The notes under the pieces are model-generated. The model was not told the DNA's origin. It did not search any database and saw only the letters and a program-made list of their open reading frames with translations. A program made the translations under genes and the position numbers. A DNA stretch of 64,000 nt from Bacillus sp. MUM 116 (lineage in GTDB: Bacteria; Bacillota; Bacilli; Bacillales; Cytobacillaceae), in NCBI RefSeq assembly GCF_001866655.1, contig NZ_MLYR01000086.1, forward strand, positions 1 through 64,000, given 5' to 3'. Every line of letters begins with the position of its first letter. Position 1 is the first letter of the stretch. Positions 1 through 9,346 of the stretch are shown piece by piece.

Positions 1-111
1 GGGAAATTCGTTTCTTTCCGGGTCAATTGGAAGCTGCCCAGACGTATAAATCAAATTACCTGTTTTACGGTATACAGAATAAGGTCCAATTGCCTTTGGA
101 TATTTTTCCAT
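1..111 (-). CDS. RidA family deaminase, N-terminal part (cut by window edge)
   Basis: The reverse strand reads from an ATG at 111 into the window edge for 37 codons without a stop. The peptide contains KAIGPYS and LIYTSGQLPID, the hallmark start of the RidA/YjgF family (2-imino acid and enamine deaminases). A purine-rich stretch (AAGGGATGTG) precedes the ATG. The gene diverges from the YheO-like regulator, a pairing that fits control of amino-acid or imine metabolism. Only the N-terminal quarter is visible, so the exact subfamily cannot be given. Confidence 0.85.
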   Translation of the reverse strand, partial: MEKYPKAIGPYSVYRKTGNLIYTSGQLPIDPERNEFP

Positions 112-447
112 TATAAACACATCCCTTAATAATTTTTTATTATTATGATAATATTATATTATTCAGATAAATCGATTGCAATAAAATTTTATAATGTTGA
201 GAAATTTTTTTAAATTATAATTATATCTTAAAAGATTTGTAGAAAATATAGCTAAAACCCCGAAGTTATACTATTATTCATATATGAATCCTTGGTATTA
301 TTTCGTTGAATATCATTCATCATCTGGAAAATTTATTCAAATATTGTTAAGCTTTTATAATGAATAGATTGAATCTTCATATCTGTTTCCTTTTGATTTT
401 TTTAAGGCAATTATACAAATCTATTATTGTTAATAAGGAGTAATAAA
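112..447. other. Divergent intergenic region
   Basis: About 335 very AT-rich bases separate the divergent RidA gene and the YheO-like regulator. Both promoters must lie here. I see no convincing palindrome, riboswitch or sigma-54 site, and no small reading frame with a ribosome binding site. Confidence 0.6.
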
Positions 448-1161
448 ATGAATAAAAAAGTTAAGAAAAAGGAAATTATAGATCACTATAAAAAACTTGT
501 GGAATTTTTGGGTAAAGTCCTTGGAGAAAACTATGAAGTGATTTTACACATTATTGAGAAAGGCAATTCTTATGTTGGGGCCATCGCTAATAATCATATT
601 AGCGGCCGAACAGTCAATGCGCCATTAACAGGACTTGCACTTAAAATGATGAAAGACAAAACATATCTAGATAAGGACTATGTAACAAATTATAAAGGCT
701 TTACAAAATTAGGTGCAGAAATTCGAGGTTCTACTTATTTTATTAAAGATGAAAATAATGAATTAATTGGAATGCTTTGTATCAATTTTGATTCTAGTAA
801 GCATAAGAAAATTACCAATGATATTCTAGATTTAGTTCAAATTCAACTAAACATGATTAGCCCAATAGTAGATGAAACGGCTATTTCAAATAAAGCAGAA
901 AAAGAAGAACTCCATGATCATGAAATTATCGAATATTTTTCAGATTCTATTAAAGAGGTTGTACACTCAATCGTCGACCCATCTTTTTTAAATCCGAACA
1001 TTGCCCTAAAGCAGGAGCAAAAAATAGAGATCATAAAACAGTTATCCAAGAAAGGAATATTCCAATTAAAAGGTGCCGTATCCGAAGTCGCTGAGTTATT
1101 GAATATATCTGAACCTAGTGTATACAGATACTTAAAAATGATTGATAAGGATAAAAGGTAA
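448..1161 (+). CDS. YheO/DauR-like PAS and HTH transcriptional regulator
   Basis: A 237-residue protein. Roughly residues 10-120 match the YheO-type PAS domain (VILHIIEKGNSYVGAIANN, then LIGMLCINFD). The last 60 residues form a helix-turn-helix (ISEPSVYRYLKMIDK), as in DauR-type regulators of amino-acid catabolism. I chose the ATG at 448 because AAGGAG sits seven bases upstream; a TTG further upstream has no such site. It is divergent from a RidA gene, so it probably controls that gene in response to an amino acid or imine-generating substrate. The ligand is not evident. Confidence 0.85.
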   Translation: MNKKVKKKEIIDHYKKLVEFLGKVLGENYEVILHIIEKGNSYVGAIANNHISGRTVNAPLTGLALKMMKDKTYLDKDYVTNYKGFTKLGAEIRGSTYFIKDENNELIGMLCINFDSSKHKKITNDILDLVQIQLNMISPIVDETAISNKAEKEELHDHEIIEYFSDSIKEVVHSIVDPSFLNPNIALKQEQKIEIIKQLSKKGIFQLKGAVSEVAELLNISEPSVYRYLKMIDKDKR

Positions 1162-1240
1162 ATAAGTAAATGATTATGGGTATTACATGTGCATTGGCTT
1201 TATACACTTTATAGAACTCTCCAGAAGTATGGCTTAATAA

Positions 1241-1275
1241 TTCAAAAAAGATTGCAATTCAGAATTGCAATCTTT
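1241..1275. terminator. Bidirectional terminator
   Basis: A perfect 13-bp stem (1247-1259 with 1263-1275) and a 3-base loop. A run of six T follows on the minus strand, so it ends the ABC transporter operon; it can also end the YheO-like gene on the plus strand. Confidence 0.85.
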
Positions 1276-1283
1276 AGCCTTTC

Positions 1284-2027
1284 CTATGAACAAAGTTTAT
1301 TTAGAAATTGTAATGTCCGTTCATGCCCTGTATGTTCAAAAATTTGTTGTGGTGTTCCTTCTTCAACGATTACACCTTTATCAATGAATACTACTTTATC
1401 CGCTGCTTCACGCGCGAAATTCATTTCATGTGTCACTACAACCATGGTCATTCCTTCTTTAGCAAGTTCTTTCATGACCTTTAGAACCTCACCTACTAAC
1501 TCAGGGTCTAACGCGGAAGTAGGTTCATCAAAAAGAAGCACTTCAGGTTCCATTGCCATCGCCCGTGCGATTCCTACACGTTGCTGTTGTCCGCCGGATA
1601 GCTGGGATGGATAGTGGTTCGCCCGTTCCGATAACCCTACCTTTTCCAGCAATTGAAGAGCCTTCTTACGAGAGGCTTCCTTGTCTTGTTTACGAACGTA
1701 TACAAGACCTTCCATAACATTTTCAAGTGCAGTCATATGAGGGAACAAATTGTAACCTTGGAAAACCATACCTGTTTGTTGACGGAACTTAATCACTTGA
1801 TCTTTTGGAACTGGTTTTTTTTCTTGAAAATCCAAAGAAAACTTTCCAAGCTTAACGGTCCCTTTTGTAGGCGTTTCCAATAAATTCAGACAACGTAACA
1901 TGGTTGTTTTCCCTGAACCCGATGGCCCAATAATGCATACTGTATTGCCTTCCTCAATTTTTAGATCGATTCCCTTTAAAACCTCTGTTTGTCCAAATTG
2001 TTTATGCAGGTTCTTTATTTCAATCAT
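1284..2027 (-). CDS. Polar amino acid (cystine-type) ABC transporter ATPase
   Basis: 247 residues with all ABC motifs: Walker A GPSGSGKTT near residue 34, signature LSGGQQQRVGIARA, Walker B VLLFDEPTSALDPE and a switch histidine (VVVTHEMNFA). The family is GlnQ/ArtP/TcyC-like. It is last in an operon with the permease (20 bases upstream) and the substrate-binding protein. The complex would power uptake of an amino acid. Cystine or a related sulfur amino acid is inferred from the neighbouring desulfhydrase and methionine lyase genes and the shared sigma-54 control. Confidence 0.9.
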   Translation of the reverse strand: MIEIKNLHKQFGQTEVLKGIDLKIEEGNTVCIIGPSGSGKTTMLRCLNLLETPTKGTVKLGKFSLDFQEKKPVPKDQVIKFRQQTGMVFQGYNLFPHMTALENVMEGLVYVRKQDKEASRKKALQLLEKVGLSERANHYPSQLSGGQQQRVGIARAMAMEPEVLLFDEPTSALDPELVGEVLKVMKELAKEGMTMVVVTHEMNFAREAADKVVFIDKGVIVEEGTPQQIFEHTGHERTLQFLNKLCS

Positions 2028-2047
2028 TTATATTTCCCCCTATCAAA

Positions 2048-2731
2048 TTAGCCCGCCACATAACGATCAAGCCGTTTTTCCATACGTCCTTGAGCGTTAG
2101 ATAGAACTGTACTGAAAATCAAATAAATAAATCCTGCTAGACAATAGAGTAGCAATGGTTCATAGGTTGTTGCAGTAATTTGCTGAGCAACTCTAAACAT
2201 TTCAGTCACCGTAATGGTAGCAGCCAACGATGTATCCTTTACCAAGCTAATAAAACTGTTTGCCAAAGGGGGTACAGATACTCTTGTTGCCTGAGGGAGA
2301 ATAATTCTTTTTAATGCCTGCGGATAGCTCATCCCAATAGAATAAGCTGCCTCCCATTGACCTTTGGGAATGGAGAGTATAGCCGCACGAATAATCTCTG
2401 AATTATAGGCGCCAACACTAATCGTAAAACCGATAATCGCTGCAGGAAGGGGGCTAATCGTGATTCCTATACTCGGAAGGCCATAAAAAATGATAAACAA
2501 CTGAACAAGCAGAGGTGTTCCTCTAACCACCCACACATAAAATCTTGCAATACCGTCTAGAAGTTTAATTCCGGAGATTCGGGCTAATGCCGTAAGTAAA
2601 GCAAGTAGGAGTCCCAGAAAAAAGGATACTAATGTCAAGGGAACTGTAAATGCAACCCCAGCTTTTAACATCGGGAAAAAGGAATTTACAATGATGTCAA
2701 CCATTCGGTCCATTCTTTCATCAGCAAACAT
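2048..2731 (-). CDS. Amino acid ABC transporter permease
   Basis: 227 residues, HisM/GlnP-type permease with about five hydrophobic segments and the EAA-like loop (AAYSIGMSYPQALKRIILPQA) that contacts the ATPase. The ATG at 2731 is preceded by GGAGGGG. It sits between the binding protein and the ATPase, 12 and 20 bases from each, so the three are cotranscribed. It forms the membrane channel of the putative cystine-type importer; substrate specificity comes from context only. Confidence 0.9.
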   Translation of the reverse strand: MFADERMDRMVDIIVNSFFPMLKAGVAFTVPLTLVSFFLGLLLALLTALARISGIKLLDGIARFYVWVVRGTPLLVQLFIIFYGLPSIGITISPLPAAIIGFTISVGAYNSEIIRAAILSIPKGQWEAAYSIGMSYPQALKRIILPQATRVSVPPLANSFISLVKDTSLAATITVTEMFRVAQQITATTYEPLLLYCLAGFIYLIFSTVLSNAQGRMEKRLDRYVAG

Positions 2732-2743
2732 GTAGACCCCTCC

Positions 2744-3565
2744 TTATTTTGAAACATCTTTTCCAAAGTATTTTTTTGAAATACTTAAATATTTACCATC
2801 CTTCATCATGCCGGAAAGCGCATTATTTATGGACTCTACCAATTCTGTATTCCCTTTTCTCATCATGATTCCCATTATTGCCGGCTTATCAAGTTCTGCT
2901 ACTGCTTTAACCGGTGCATCAGGTCTTTGCTTTTTGAAATCCAGGAAGGAGAGTCCGTCATTTACCACCGCATCCGCACGTTTAGAAAGTAATAAATCCA
3001 TAGATTGATTAAAACCTTCTACTCCAACGATCTCAGCACCATAAGATGCTGCTATATCTTTATAGTTACTAGTTAATGTCTGAGCTGATTTTTTTCCTTT
3101 CAAATCTTCAAATGATTTAATCGTATGATTGTCCTTGAGAACAATTAAGAAAGGTTTTGACAAAATATACGGCACTGAAAAATCGTATTTTTTCTGGCGG
3201 TCAGGAGTAATCCCTACATTATTGGCAATCATATCGAACCGTTTTGAATCGAGTCCTGCGAACATACCGTCCCATTGGGTTTCAACGAATTCTGGTTTTA
3301 CACCAAGTCTTTTTGCTATTTCCCCCGCGATTTCAATATCAAAACCGGTTAACTTTCCTGAAGAATCATGGTAGCTAAAAGGTGCAAAGGTTCCTTCTGT
3401 TCCAATTTTAATGGTTCCGCTCGATTTAATTTGCTCTAGCAAATTCTTACTCTCATCTGCCTGTTTGCCTTGTTGACTGGATGTCTGCTTTTCGGCATTT
3501 CCGCATGCAGATAATACAAATGCTACGAGTATCGAGAAAGCGATAATGATAAAACTCTTTTTCAT
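2744..3565 (-). CDS. Amino acid ABC transporter substrate-binding lipoprotein
   Basis: 273 residues. A lipoprotein signal with the lipobox LSAC (Cys21) anchors it outside the membrane. The rest is a family-3 periplasmic binding fold: GTEGTFAPFSYHDSSGKLTGFDIE at the start, then GVKPEFVETQWDGMFAGL and RFDMIANNVGITPDRQKKYDFS, as in cystine or glutamine binders (TcyA/FliY-like). First gene of the three-gene transporter operon. The start has a GGGGGGAAA ribosome site. A sigma-54 promoter lies about 160 bases upstream, so expression probably depends on the adjacent activator gene. Confidence 0.9.
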   Translation of the reverse strand: MKKSFIIIAFSILVAFVLSACGNAEKQTSSQQGKQADESKNLLEQIKSSGTIKIGTEGTFAPFSYHDSSGKLTGFDIEIAGEIAKRLGVKPEFVETQWDGMFAGLDSKRFDMIANNVGITPDRQKKYDFSVPYILSKPFLIVLKDNHTIKSFEDLKGKKSAQTLTSNYKDIAASYGAEIVGVEGFNQSMDLLLSKRADAVVNDGLSFLDFKKQRPDAPVKAVAELDKPAIMGIMMRKGNTELVESINNALSGMMKDGKYLSISKKYFGKDVSK

Positions 3566-3719
3566 AAATAGTTTCCCCCCTATATGTTTAAAAAAATGGA
3601 TGATTTGCAGATTACTAGTTTGATTTTTCTATATCATCCTAATATTCAGTAAATTAACTTCACTTCAATACCTACCCTTTTCAAATTGACTCCACCTCCT
3701 CCTTTTCGATTATTTATTA

Positions 3720-3736
3720 TGCAAGAGTTGTGCCAA
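3720..3736 (-). promoter_or_regulatory. Sigma-54 (-24/-12) promoter of the ABC transporter operon
   Basis: On the minus strand the sequence is TTGGCACAACTCTTGCA. It has the GG and GC dinucleotides at -24 and -12 with correct spacing, close to the TGGCAC-N5-TTGCA consensus. It lies upstream of the substrate-binding gene and beside a sigma-54 activator gene. Confidence 0.85.
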
Positions 3737-3905
3737 AATAAAATCCTTGTTAATTCAACATTCCCTACTTCCAAATAAGATGCGAAATTATCATTTCCGC
3801 GATGATTTTAGTAAAAACCTACCGTTACGTACTGTTCTTCGTTTCTCAAATTCGAAAATATTTTTTTAATTTTTCAAAAAACAACCCTTACCACCATCTA
3901 TAAAG
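3737..3905. other. Candidate activator-binding region upstream of the sigma-54 promoter
   Basis: This stretch holds a small inverted repeat ATCAT-N7-ATGAT near 3788-3806 that could be an upstream activator site. No gene is visible. The assignment is inference from position only. Confidence 0.35.
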
Positions 3906-3939
3906 ACAAAAAAAGATTGCAAATGAAATTTGCAATCTT
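3906..3939 (-). terminator. Terminator of the sigma-54 activator gene
   Basis: A 12-bp stem (3913-3924 with 3928-3939), loop GAA, followed on the minus strand by a run of T. It directly follows the stop codon of the regulator. Confidence 0.85.
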
Positions 3940-3948
3940 AGAGTGAAG

Positions 3949-5397
3949 TTATAAAACTTTTAGATTGTATCGTTCTAGCTTACGATAAAGGGTCGATAAA
4001 CTAATTTTCAATTCTTCCGCTACTTTTTCTTTATCTTTTCGAGCCTGACCACACAGGAAGAAACTTTGGATAATAGATTTTTCATATTCGGCCACCATCT
4101 CATCTAAACTTAAGCCCCCGGTATGAATTGGTGCCTGCCATTGGTACAAATAATCCGGAAGATCATGAAGGCCAAGCACATCCGATTCTGCCATATTCAC
4201 CATATACTCCACAACATTTTCTAACTGCCGAATATTCCCGGGCCAATCATATTGGAGCAGCCATTGTTCTAATTGTGGATCTGCTGTCATATACGGACGG
4301 TTTAAGATTGAACAATACTTACAAATAAAGTATTGGAGAAAGAAGGGAATGTCATCCCTCCTCTCCTTCAATAACTTTGTATGGAGGGGTATCACATTGA
4401 TTCGATAATATAAATCCTCGCGGAACGAACCGTTTTGAACCATTTCTTCTAAATTGCGATGTGTTGCTGTTATCACTCGAACATTTACAGGCAGTGATTT
4501 GTTTCCTCCCACTCTTTCAATCTGTCTTTCCTGTAATACCCTAAGAAGTTTTGGCTGCAGGGAAAGAGGGAGATCCCCTATCTCATCAAGAAAGAGGGTT
4601 CCATTATTCGCCAGCTCAAACTTCCCTGCTTTTCCTTCCCGGTTTGCCCCGGTAAAAGCCCCGCCCGCATAGCCAAACAATTCACTTTCTAGTAAACTCT
4701 CCGGTATAGCGGCACAATTAACCGCAATAAAGGGGTGGTTTTTCCGATTCCCTTCATAATGAATCGCCTTTGCCAATACCTCTTTCCCGGTTCCCGTTGC
4801 GCCTCTAATTAAAACATTTGCTGTGCTATTTACGATACGCTTCGCTTTACGGATCACATCTTTCATATCCTCATTATTGCTGATGAAACTATCAAACGTA
4901 ATGACTTTATTAGAATTTAATGTATCTTCATATAAATTGCATTGTGCTTGGAATCTTTTATTCTGTGAGATTAACTGGGATTCTACTACAAGACTTAGAT
5001 GTTGGAGAAATTCCTTGAGTGATTCTGCATTTTCGATCATCTTTTCTTTTTGTTCCGTTGAAAAGCCCATTAGACCTATTGCTCCTAATGTTTCACTTCC
5101 CTTGACTATCGGATAACCAATGGTTGCTGTCTCTTTGCATTCCTTAAAAAATTTACAGCCCATACAATGGGATTCATTTTTTATGACATCATAGGTCATA
5201 TCGGGTCTGCCGGTCTTCATTACAGCCCGCAACAAGGAGCCATCAGGTGCGGGGCTGCCAATTTGTTGTTGATAAGTTCCTGTTCCACTGACCCGATTAC
5301 CGTTTCGATCAAGTATGGTGATATCAAAACCAAGTACCGCAGTAAGGTTCTCTGAAAATAGTTGAATAAATTCCTCATTTTGAGTGATACCCCTCAT
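3949..5397 (-). CDS. Sigma-54-dependent transcriptional activator with Cys-containing sensor domain
   Basis: 482 residues in three parts. Residues 1-140 are a PAS/GAF-like sensor carrying C78-x2-C81-x5-C87. Residues about 165-405 are an AAA+ domain with Walker A GATGTGKE (199-206), the sigma-54 contact loop GAFTGA (246-251) and Walker B TLFLDEIGD. The last 25 residues form a Fis-type helix-turn-helix (ISLSTLYRKLERY). It therefore opens sigma-54 promoter complexes. The two sigma-54 promoters in this region lie upstream of the cystine-type transporter and of the methionine gamma-lyase operon, which I infer are its targets. The cysteine cluster may bind metal or sense redox or thiols; that is speculation. 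Confidence 0.9.
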   Translation of the reverse strand: MRGITQNEEFIQLFSENLTAVLGFDITILDRNGNRVSGTGTYQQQIGSPAPDGSLLRAVMKTGRPDMTYDVIKNESHCMGCKFFKECKETATIGYPIVKGSETLGAIGLMGFSTEQKEKMIENAESLKEFLQHLSLVVESQLISQNKRFQAQCNLYEDTLNSNKVITFDSFISNNEDMKDVIRKAKRIVNSTANVLIRGATGTGKEVLAKAIHYEGNRKNHPFIAVNCAAIPESLLESELFGYAGGAFTGANREGKAGKFELANNGTLFLDEIGDLPLSLQPKLLRVLQERQIERVGGNKSLPVNVRVITATHRNLEEMVQNGSFREDLYYRINVIPLHTKLLKERRDDIPFFLQYFICKYCSILNRPYMTADPQLEQWLLQYDWPGNIRQLENVVEYMVNMAESDVLGLHDLPDYLYQWQAPIHTGGLSLDEMVAEYEKSIIQSFFLCGQARKDKEKVAEELKISLSTLYRKLERYNLKVL

Positions 5398-5500
5398 GTT
5401 TTCTCCCTCCTATGAACTCAGAATGCTTTTAATATTTTCACTGTTCTATATCTCTTTGCAATTTTCAAGCCAACTTTTAATTTTCAAAAAACTATGTACG

Positions 5501-5535
5501 AAAAAAAGCAAAACCCCCATTGTTTTGCCATTTTT
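5501..5535 (-). terminator. Terminator of the methionine lyase/desulfhydrase operon
   Basis: Stem GCAAAAC/GTTTTGC (5508-5514 with 5522-5528), flanked by A runs on the left and T runs on the right. It can work in both directions and lies between the desulfhydrase gene and the activator gene. Confidence 0.7.
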
Positions 5536-5642
5536 TCTGTTTTCCCTTTATATACGTTATAAATGATTATACTAGATTTCTCAATAATGAGAATATTTTT
5601 CCGAAAGTTGATAAAATTTTCAGATGTTTGAGTGACAAAAAC

Positions 5643-6638
5643 TCATTGAAAGAGCGAAGTATGGGCAAATAACGCCGAGGAGCCGCCAGAATGCACAAAT
5701 AAAATATTATCTTCCGGATGAAAAAAGCCTTTTTGAATTAAATCAATCAGTCCCGCTGCAGCTTTACCAGTATAGACTGGATCCAGCAAAATCCCTTCTG
5801 TTCTTGCCATAAGCTTGACCGCCTCAACCATTTCAGGCGTGGGTATAGCATAGCCTGGTCCGACATACTCATCAAAACAGGTAACCTGCGCGCGGGGGAT
5901 TGAACTTGTGATGCCAATATGTGCTGAAGCTTCTTTAACAAGCTGAAAAACCTTCTCTTCTTGTTCCTCCTTACTCCTGCTTACATTGATTCCAATTACC
6001 GGTATATTACTTTGACTTCCATAAAAGCCCGTCACCAAACCTGCATGCATTCCACCGCTTCCGCTTACACAAACGACCGTCTTTATCGAGACTCCTTGAT
6101 CAAAGGACTGTGCCAAAATCTCCTGAGCGCAAGCAGCATATCCTGTTGCCCCAATACGATTCGATCCCCCGACCGGAATGATATAGGGTGTATGTCCTTC
6201 TTCTGTAACCTCTTTCGATACTTGCTGCATTTCTTTCATCAAGTCCGTCCCATTCGGCACAACCTTGACTTTTTCAGCGCCCAGCAAATGATACAAGAAA
6301 TAATTCCCGTTAAAATCCGGTTCAGAATTGGTTAAAAGCCCCTCTTCCAATACAAGAATGCACTTCATATTCTCTTTAACAGCAGCAGCCAGCGTTAAAC
6401 GGCAATGATTGGATTGAATGCCTCCGCAGGTAATTAATGTATCCGCGCCTTTTTCCACAGCATCTGCAACAAGGAACTCTAGTTTTCTCGTTTTATTTCC
6501 GCCAGCCGTCAACCCAAGTAAATCATCCCGTTTCATATAGATGGAAGGGCCCCCAAGAACTTTAGATAAATGTGGTAATTTTTCAATAGGTGTATAGGTT
6601 GGTGTATATCGCTTTCTAGGAAATTGTGCTAGATTCAT
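5643..6638 (-). CDS. dcyD: D-cysteine desulfhydrase (PLP-dependent)
   Basis: 331 residues of the tryptophan-synthase-beta fold. The PLP lysine lies in TAGGNKTRKLEF (about residue 50), followed by GGIQSNHCR, typical of D-cysteine desulfhydrase and ACC deaminase. The phosphate-binding loop is CVSGSGGMHAG. D-cysteine desulfhydrase would release pyruvate, sulfide and ammonia. It is the third gene after methionine gamma-lyase and the aminotransferase, with 82 bases before it, and shares their sigma-54 control. ACC deaminase or another D-amino acid lyase remains possible, but the sulfur context favours cysteine. Confidence 0.85.
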   Translation of the reverse strand: MNLAQFPRKRYTPTYTPIEKLPHLSKVLGGPSIYMKRDDLLGLTAGGNKTRKLEFLVADAVEKGADTLITCGGIQSNHCRLTLAAAVKENMKCILVLEEGLLTNSEPDFNGNYFLYHLLGAEKVKVVPNGTDLMKEMQQVSKEVTEEGHTPYIIPVGGSNRIGATGYAACAQEILAQSFDQGVSIKTVVCVSGSGGMHAGLVTGFYGSQSNIPVIGINVSRSKEEQEEKVFQLVKEASAHIGITSSIPRAQVTCFDEYVGPGYAIPTPEMVEAVKLMARTEGILLDPVYTGKAAAGLIDLIQKGFFHPEDNILFVHSGGSSALFAHTSLFQ

Positions 6639-6720
6639 ATAAAATCGCCCCCTGTAGCCTCAGTTTAAGGCTAGTTATATATAAATGAAAGAAAAGAGTG
6701 ATGGAAAACTTTCTGAAATG

Positions 6721-8028
6721 TCATAGATTTATATAACATTGATTCAATTCTTTACAAGACTGATAGATCAGTTCAAAAAGGCGATCCAGATCGTTTAATT
6801 CAACACAGGAAAAGGCAATCCGAAGGTCCGTCTCAGCAAGGGAGATCGTTCCCACTCCATACTGATTAAGCAAATGGCCCCTTAGTGTTTCGGCATCGAC
6901 ATTCTTAATTTGAAGTGATATGAAATATCCTGAGTTGAAGGGATAGGGTTCGAATTCATCCGCATATTTCCTGTCTGCTAAGATCTCTTTGACTCGTTTG
7001 GCCCTGTCTTCCATTATTTTATTTCTCTCGTTACGTTGCATTTCAAATTCTGGATTTAACAAGGCATCCAAAATGATCGTTTGGGAAAGATGCGGACTGC
7101 ATGAGATGGTACTTCGAATGGAGCCCATCGCCTTCTTCTCCAAAGCTTCTAAAACCAGAGGGTCTCCAATTCCAAATGTGAGAAACCCAACACGAAAACC
7201 CCAGGCATACTCTTCTTTCGTTGCCCCATCGATTTTAATCGGGAGGACACGCGGGTGTAATCCCACTAAACGGGCAAATAGAGATTCCTTGATTGAATCT
7301 TCATAATATAATCCAAAATAAGCATCATCCATAACAGCAACAATGTTAATCCCTTGATCCGCCGCCTGTTTGATTGTCTCAAGAATTCCTTCTGCCTCTT
7401 TCTCCGTAGGAGTATACCCAGTAGGATTATGCGGAAAATTAAGCACCAGAATCGCTTTTCCATTCTTGCAGGATAAAAGGGCCTCAAGTAACCCTTCTAC
7501 ATTAAATTCGTTTGCTTTCGTAAATAAAGGATAGGTTAGGGTCTCGCTGCCGTGACGGACGTTGAAGAGGATCTGATAATTATCCCAATATTTATCCGGC
7601 AATATAATCGAATCGCCTTTTTCCACAAACAGGTCGGCTACGATGCTCAAGCCATGTGTCAGCCCGCTCGTCACAATCGGGGTGCCAAATTCCTTTCCTT
7701 CAAGCGAAGGATTATCCTTTAAAAGCTTTTTTCTCCAAACCTCACGTAGTTCCGGTTTTCCTGCAGGTGGTGCATAGGGATACAGATCTTTCGGATCGTA
7801 GGCGGAGAGGTTTTTATGAATCACATCTATATAAATGGGTTGTCCCTCCTCCGTAGCCATCCCGATTGTTGCATTGAATCGGTCCGCTTTCCCCCTTGCT
7901 TCTCCTGCTTGGCTGACAATCCCTTTTGGGAAATACAAAGATTTTCCCAACAATGAAAACATCTCATAAACTGGTTTATTCTGTTCTTCAATGATATGAT
8001 TTAATTCTAATGCCAATGGGTTTAGCAT
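6721..8028 (-). CDS. Class I/II PLP-dependent aminotransferase
   Basis: 435 residues. The fold-type I signatures are NFPHNPTGY (near 200) and a PLP lysine in KIDGATKEEYAWGFRVGF (near 270). I start at the ATG at 8028 because GAGGGTG lies seven bases upstream; the in-frame GTG at 8037 is part of that site. It lies between methionine gamma-lyase and D-cysteine desulfhydrase. In that setting it may transaminate methionine, cysteine or an aromatic amino acid, but the substrate cannot be read from the sequence. Confidence 0.85.
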   Translation of the reverse strand: MLNPLALELNHIIEEQNKPVYEMFSLLGKSLYFPKGIVSQAGEARGKADRFNATIGMATEEGQPIYIDVIHKNLSAYDPKDLYPYAPPAGKPELREVWRKKLLKDNPSLEGKEFGTPIVTSGLTHGLSIVADLFVEKGDSIILPDKYWDNYQILFNVRHGSETLTYPLFTKANEFNVEGLLEALLSCKNGKAILVLNFPHNPTGYTPTEKEAEGILETIKQAADQGINIVAVMDDAYFGLYYEDSIKESLFARLVGLHPRVLPIKIDGATKEEYAWGFRVGFLTFGIGDPLVLEALEKKAMGSIRSTISCSPHLSQTIILDALLNPEFEMQRNERNKIMEDRAKRVKEILADRKYADEFEPYPFNSGYFISLQIKNVDAETLRGHLLNQYGVGTISLAETDLRIAFSCVELNDLDRLFELIYQSCKELNQCYINL

Positions 8029-8109
8029 TTTATACACCCTCTTTATTTAGTTAGATTTTTCCAAATCATATTTAACCTTAACACTCACCAAATTCCTCAA
8101 GCCGCACCG

Positions 8110-9267
8110 TTATTGTAATGCCATTTCGAGATCCTTCCAAATATCATCCACATCTTCAATTCCAACCGAAAAACGAACGAGTCCATCATAGAGACCTGCC
8201 TTTTCTCTTTCTTCTTTAGGGATGATTGCATGTGTCATCGAAGCTGGATGTTGAATTAATGTACCTACATCCCCTAGTGAAACTGCTAAAGTACTCAGTT
8301 TTACTGAATTCATAAGTTTAACACCTGCCTCGTATCCCCCCTTCAAGACAAAAGAAATCATTGCTCCAGGACCTTTCATTTGTTTCTCCATGATATTTTT
8401 ATCTTCAAAACTTGCCAGCCCTGGAAAATAAACCTCCTCTATAGCCTTATGTTTTTCCAAGCGTTCAGCCAAAATTTGTGCATTTTCTTGTGAGCGATCC
8501 ATGCGAATATGCAATGTACGTATCCCTTGACAGAGAAGCCAGGCATCCATAGGGGCCAAATTTGCTCCCATAGTCTTCTGCACTTCTTTTCTCATCGGAT
8601 CAATAATTTCCTTGCTTGAAATCACTAGTCCGCCAATAAGATTCCCATGACCAGACAAATATTTTGTTGCACTGTGGACGACAATATCAATGCCGCATAA
8701 AATAGGATTTTGTAAATATGGGGACAAAAACGTATTATCAACAACAGTCAAGATCCCCTTTTGCTTAGCGATCGCCGCTACACTCTTCATATCTACTAAG
8801 GAAAGCGTAGGATTAGAGGGGGTTTCAAAGTAGACCACTTTCGTTCTATCTGTAATGTGTGATTCAAGCTCTTCCCCTGTCTTAAACGGTACAAATGTTA
8901 CATCAATTCCAAATTTCTTTACCGTTTTGCTTAGAAATGCGTGCGTTGCCCCATACAACGCTGTGTGTGCAACAACGTGATCTCCTGCCTGCAAAACACC
9001 AAAAAGGCAACCAGTTATGGCAGCCATTCCAGATGAGAAAGCCAAACAGCCTTCACCAAATTCCAATTCCGCTACCTTCTCTTCCAGTTCTCTGACATTT
9101 GGATTTCCCAGGCGTGAATACATAAATCCTGGATCTTCTCCTGCGAAGCGTTGTGCTCCTACTTCTGCATTATCAAAAACAAATGTTGAAGTCATATAAA
9201 CAGGAGAGATGTGTGAGCCATGCCCCGGATCTTTATTTACTTTTACTAGTTTTGATGAATAGTTCAT
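8110..9267 (-). CDS. Methionine gamma-lyase / Cys-Met metabolism PLP enzyme
   Basis: 385 residues of the Cys/Met metabolism family. It has SSGMAAITG near residue 75, a conserved Tyr in FMYSRLGNPN, and the PLP lysine in HSATKYLSGHGN (about 205). The family includes methionine gamma-lyase, which cleaves methionine to methanethiol, 2-oxobutyrate and ammonia, and cystathionine lyases. The closeness to degradative genes supports a catabolic lyase. It is first in its operon, with a GGAGG site and a sigma-54 promoter about 80 bases upstream. Confidence 0.85.
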   Translation of the reverse strand: MNYSSKLVKVNKDPGHGSHISPVYMTSTFVFDNAEVGAQRFAGEDPGFMYSRLGNPNVRELEEKVAELEFGEGCLAFSSGMAAITGCLFGVLQAGDHVVAHTALYGATHAFLSKTVKKFGIDVTFVPFKTGEELESHITDRTKVVYFETPSNPTLSLVDMKSVAAIAKQKGILTVVDNTFLSPYLQNPILCGIDIVVHSATKYLSGHGNLIGGLVISSKEIIDPMRKEVQKTMGANLAPMDAWLLCQGIRTLHIRMDRSQENAQILAERLEKHKAIEEVYFPGLASFEDKNIMEKQMKGPGAMISFVLKGGYEAGVKLMNSVKLSTLAVSLGDVGTLIQHPASMTHAIIPKEEREKAGLYDGLVRFSVGIEDVDDIWKDLEMALQ

Positions 9268-9346
9268 TAATACGCCTCCAAATTTAAGTTAATCTGAAAT
9301 GCTGCCGTTTTTATCTCTTCCTATTAGTGGTATACAAATCTTTATA

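Noticed and set aside
6655..6673. TAGCCT/AGGCTA hairpin before the desulfhydrase as a regulatory element
   Set aside because: Only six base pairs, with no T run and no conserved context; could be chance.
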